Of a stretch of 64,000 bases of DNA, positions 61,080 through 64,000 are shown piece after piece; the stretch's first letter is position 1; the number at the start of each line of letters is the position of its first letter. The notes beneath the pieces are model-generated. The model was given only the letters and a program-made list of their open reading frames with translations. It was not told the origin of the DNA and ran no database searches. Made by a program: the position numbers and the translations under genes. The stretch spans positions 3,999,501 to 4,063,500 of the forward strand of contig CANUEZ040000029.1 of the NCBI GenBank assembly GCA_948099385.1, in the 5' to 3' direction. This stretch comes from Fasciola hepatica. Its lineage: Eukaryota > Platyhelminthes > Trematoda > Plagiorchiida > Fasciolidae.

Positions 61080-61240
61080 TCCTCTTGACCGGTGGAGGCT
61101 AACTGGCTTAGAGCATCTACTTTCCACCTCGGAGATCATATGTTCGAATCCCCGTCGTCACAGATTACTTTCGTAGAAGAAAGTAATACACTGTGGTCTT
61201 GCCAGTTTCCATACCTAGCTTATTGAGACTTTATGTGATT
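61080..61240 (+). repeat. tRNA-derived SINE-like sequence
   Basis: A good B box, TGTTCGAATCC, lies at 61141-61151, with an A-box-like word, TAACTGGCTTAG, at 61100-61111, the usual distance apart. The tRNA fold is broken: the T-stem left strand does not pair and the anticodon loop would be too long, so this is not a working tRNA gene. Just after it, ATTACTTTC (61164-61172) and GAAAGTAAT (61179-61187) form a perfect 9 bp stem with a 6 nt loop, possibly in the SINE body. No second copy was seen in the window, so the repeat nature is inferred. Confidence 0.45.
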
Positions 61241-64000
61241 TTCCATTCCAGATCTGATCCCCTGGTTGCCGGTTATCTCTTCTAATGCGATAGACCTCTG
61301 TGGCCATCAGGCATACCCTTTTAGTACCACTCATGATTAAACACGTAATTTAAAAAACCGTATGGGGGCCGCACATCAGAAGAACTTTTCGCGTATCTTA
61401 CTGAATGTACACCGGCTCGGCCACATACCTTACATGAGTATTTTACTACGAGCATTCCGCAACATGCTGAACTACGCGGTTTGTAAGCTGGGATGCAAAA
61501 TTAGAAGTGCCATAGCAACACCCACGGGTCACCTTTGGTTATGACAAAATCGGAAGCAAAGAGAAGATTGTGAAAATTGTTCATACTCTCCTGGCCCCAT
61601 CTTGTAAGGTCTTCGAAGTTACACACTGAGGTCATAAAATTCTAATTTATTTGCAATAAGGCATTTATTCATATAATTTTACCTCATTGGTCCAGGTACA
61701 GCTTTCAGATAAACAAGAACTACCGGTGAGCTCCTTATGAGATTGGACTTTGGGAGTTTCAGGCCGTCTCCCCTCCCTGAAATATTGTACCATTGTTACA
61801 CAATAAAAGGAAGTGTTTGGATGAGATCTGTAAAGCGTCTATTGGTCGACACATCATGAGAGGTATATTTGTCTAAGGAATGCCCTTGAATTTCCGTAGT
61901 AATGGGTCACTTGCGCGAAATCCCTTGCAGAATTACCGCATGTTATTATAGCTGTATCCGATCGGCTGAAGGATGGTAGTCCTGGAATCTTCTGTCTCAT
62001 GGTTTACACTCCTCAGTTAAAAGTTCCCTATTTTATGCTTTGCCTTTATTCGATTCTCCAAACAGAGCGGTTCATGCTTGATTGCAGCTCAGTCTGTGGA
62101 TCGTGGCAAAAGCTGAATTTTACCTGTTGATGTTGTGTTCGGAATTAATGGAGAACACTGAACGCAATAAATGCAGTTATTAGTGCGCTAATAAGCACAT
62201 GCACAAGCATGCAATCAAGTGCTGCTTCTGAGTAAACATAGTACGTACATGTAATTTGTACGCCCAAGCAAGACAGCCCAGTGCGTGATGAAAGGAGGTC
62301 GGTTAAATTGTTCGGTCATAAATAATGCGCGCGCATGTCGGTTATGGTGGTAGCCCACAGGCATGGACCAATATTAACCACCAAATTAGTCTGGCATTTC
62401 TCAGTTATCGATCGGAGTGCCAATAGACCACACTACAGACTTATTGATGTTATTAGTAAATTCTAAGTAAATGTCTGATGACGAACCATCTGAAGCATCA
62501 ACCACCTATGTGAGACAGTGTGTTAGGAAGTTGAGCAGGATCATCCTTGAACGAAAAATGTCCATCGGAGGTTGGTTCAAACCTCTCAAACAAGCGTAGT
62601 ACTCAAACACAAAAGATAATCCTTTACCCGACTGTAAATGAAAACAATGAAGTTGAGCTTATACAAGAAGTTATAGCACTGTTTTTCTCATTCCTTTTTA
62701 GTTCAAGCATATCCATTTGTCGCAGGTTGGGATGAGGGGCAAGACTGGTCCGTGCATCGCAACATATAGCATAAAGACGGGAAGCTGCTGGATGGTTGAT
62801 AAAATAGAGTGACGCTTATGAAATGTTACAAGGAGAATGCTCGAGTATTCTTGGTATTGTCAATAAACATTGAGTTCCCCGTTGAGGTTTTAGGAGTGCA
62901 GTTGTTGAGTAGTAGCATTCTAGGTTGAACTTTTCCATGTCCCGCATTTAATTTAGTCTTATTTCCATTCTTTCTGCGTGCGTAATATGTTGTATTTCGT
63001 CGAATACTCATTAGGTCACCACACAAACATCTAGTTTACTAACGAAAATTATTTTGTCCGAATAATCCCCGCAGAATAGATGAAGAAAAGGCTAAGGCAG
63101 CTAGCTCGTTCTCAGTGACTCTTCAATATGCCATTCACTCTTGCGTTGTGAGAACGGGCGAAATGCAAACCATTTGCCTTCACTGCCTCAGACGGAACAA
63201 TAGACAAAGAAACTTCGTTCTAACTATAAAGACTGCTTGAACATTTCTTCACCTTAATGAACATCGGTGCGCAATTCTGATTCTGCAATAACTTTTCTGT
63301 CGATTTCACGTGATACTGGCTCTAAGTTTTACCACAATGCTGGAAACTCTTTTTGACCCGGTGATGACATATGCATTCCGAAGAATCGTATAAGATACCT
63401 TGAGATGAACTGAATGAAATGTGGGAAACGAGGCAAAACGAGAATTTTCCCAAAACTCTCTAGTGCTTGGTAGCAAATCTGATGGGGATTGGACCGCCAA
63501 GATGGGTGATAGACAATGTGGTTGAGTCTCAAACAACACTCCCGTAGCTAATGACAAAACAGAATACGAACTGTCTAAGTGAATGTATCTGCTAAGATTC
63601 GTCTTTTCTCCGGAGCCACGGACATAGAATATTTTCACAAAGGTTGAAGCTAAATTGTTTGTCCGACAGTGTCGACCTGACACACTATTTCATGCTTGAA
63701 CTGTAATGGAATAGGTTCTCTATCACTGCCAAATCGGAATGATAAATAACAAAGTATGCAAAGGAAATAACAATTTTCCGATTAGGGAGATATGTAAGTT
63801 GGATGGAAATTATTCGAGTACTGGTGTGAACTCCTTGCATCGGTGCTTATTCTAATGTCATCGAGTTTGACAGTGTGATACGGGACGAGGGAAAACATAT
63901 TGGTTGAAGAATGAAAACCATCAAAATATGTTTCTGGCACTGCTAAACGTTCAGAAATAATTGTTGACTTTCTTTCAACTGCAAAAGTATACTTATGATG
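61241..64000. other. No gene recognised
   Basis: AT-rich to the end of the window. The longest frame is 125 codons (63306-63683, minus) with no motif. No repeat or RNA gene was found. Confidence 0.4.

Noticed and set aside
61090..61165. A genuine tRNA gene.
   Set aside because: The T-stem does not pair, the anticodon loop is too long and there is no acceptor pairing; only the A and B boxes survive.
1..64000. CRISPR arrays, bacterial operons, phage genes or rRNA.
   Set aside because: No regularly spaced short repeats, no clustered bacterial-type genes and no conserved rRNA blocks were seen.

Overview
This is a eukaryotic, gene-poor, repeat-dominated window. There are no operons, no ribosome binding sites and no dense ORFs. 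Every stretch that I can recognise as coding is a decayed transposable element: a MULE transposase with a SWIM finger, L2/CR1-like LINEs, a BEL/Pao LTR retrotransposon and a possible Gypsy RNase H scrap. The mix and style of these elements (BEL/Pao gag with zinc knuckles, CR1-like LINEs with short tandem 3' tails, AT-rich flanks, (TA)n arrays) fits an invertebrate, and my best guess is a parasitic flatworm. That assignment is inference from family resemblance, not something the sequence proves. I found no convincing host gene.

Layout. 1-2583: no gene seen. 2584-4133: broken MULE transposase, followed by a roughly 150-164 bp tandem satellite with a (TA)24 core (4134-4520). About 5030-7565: decayed L2/CR1-like LINE (endonuclease, linker, RT) ending in a TACAG tail. 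7650-13520: a BEL/Pao element missing its 5' LTR and gag start but keeping gag zinc knuckles, protease, RT, RNase H, integrase and an apparent 3' LTR. It is disabled by two in-frame stops, a frameshift and a YVDN in place of the RT YVDD. 13521-14808: a second, nearly identical copy of the LINE 3' part plus 84 bp of shared flank.

15483-28828: a compound palindrome made of two abutting giant inverted repeats, in the order A (15483-18736), 709 bp spacer, A' (19446-22699), B (22698-25751), 23 nt loop, B' (25775-28828). A' and B meet with a shared 2 bp GC. B' runs on into a LINE RT gene that continues unbroken to 30055. This suggests that A' and B are inverted extra copies, produced by successive template switches or by an equivalent rearrangement. 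In the parts compared, arm identity is above 99 percent, and most mismatches sit near the arm ends.

30056-64000: AT-rich, low coding content. It holds a 105 bp-arm palindrome with no loop (36055-36264), a possible Gypsy RNase H remnant (39758-39967), a 42 bp-arm palindrome (40588-40671), a (TA)27 array (48401-48454), a 97 percent identical inverted repeat around 51490-52528, a run of 15 G (53219-53233) and tRNA-derived SINE-like sequence (61080-61240). The recurring theme is inverted duplication: five separate inverted repeats, from 42 bp to 3.25 kb, lie in one 64 kb window.
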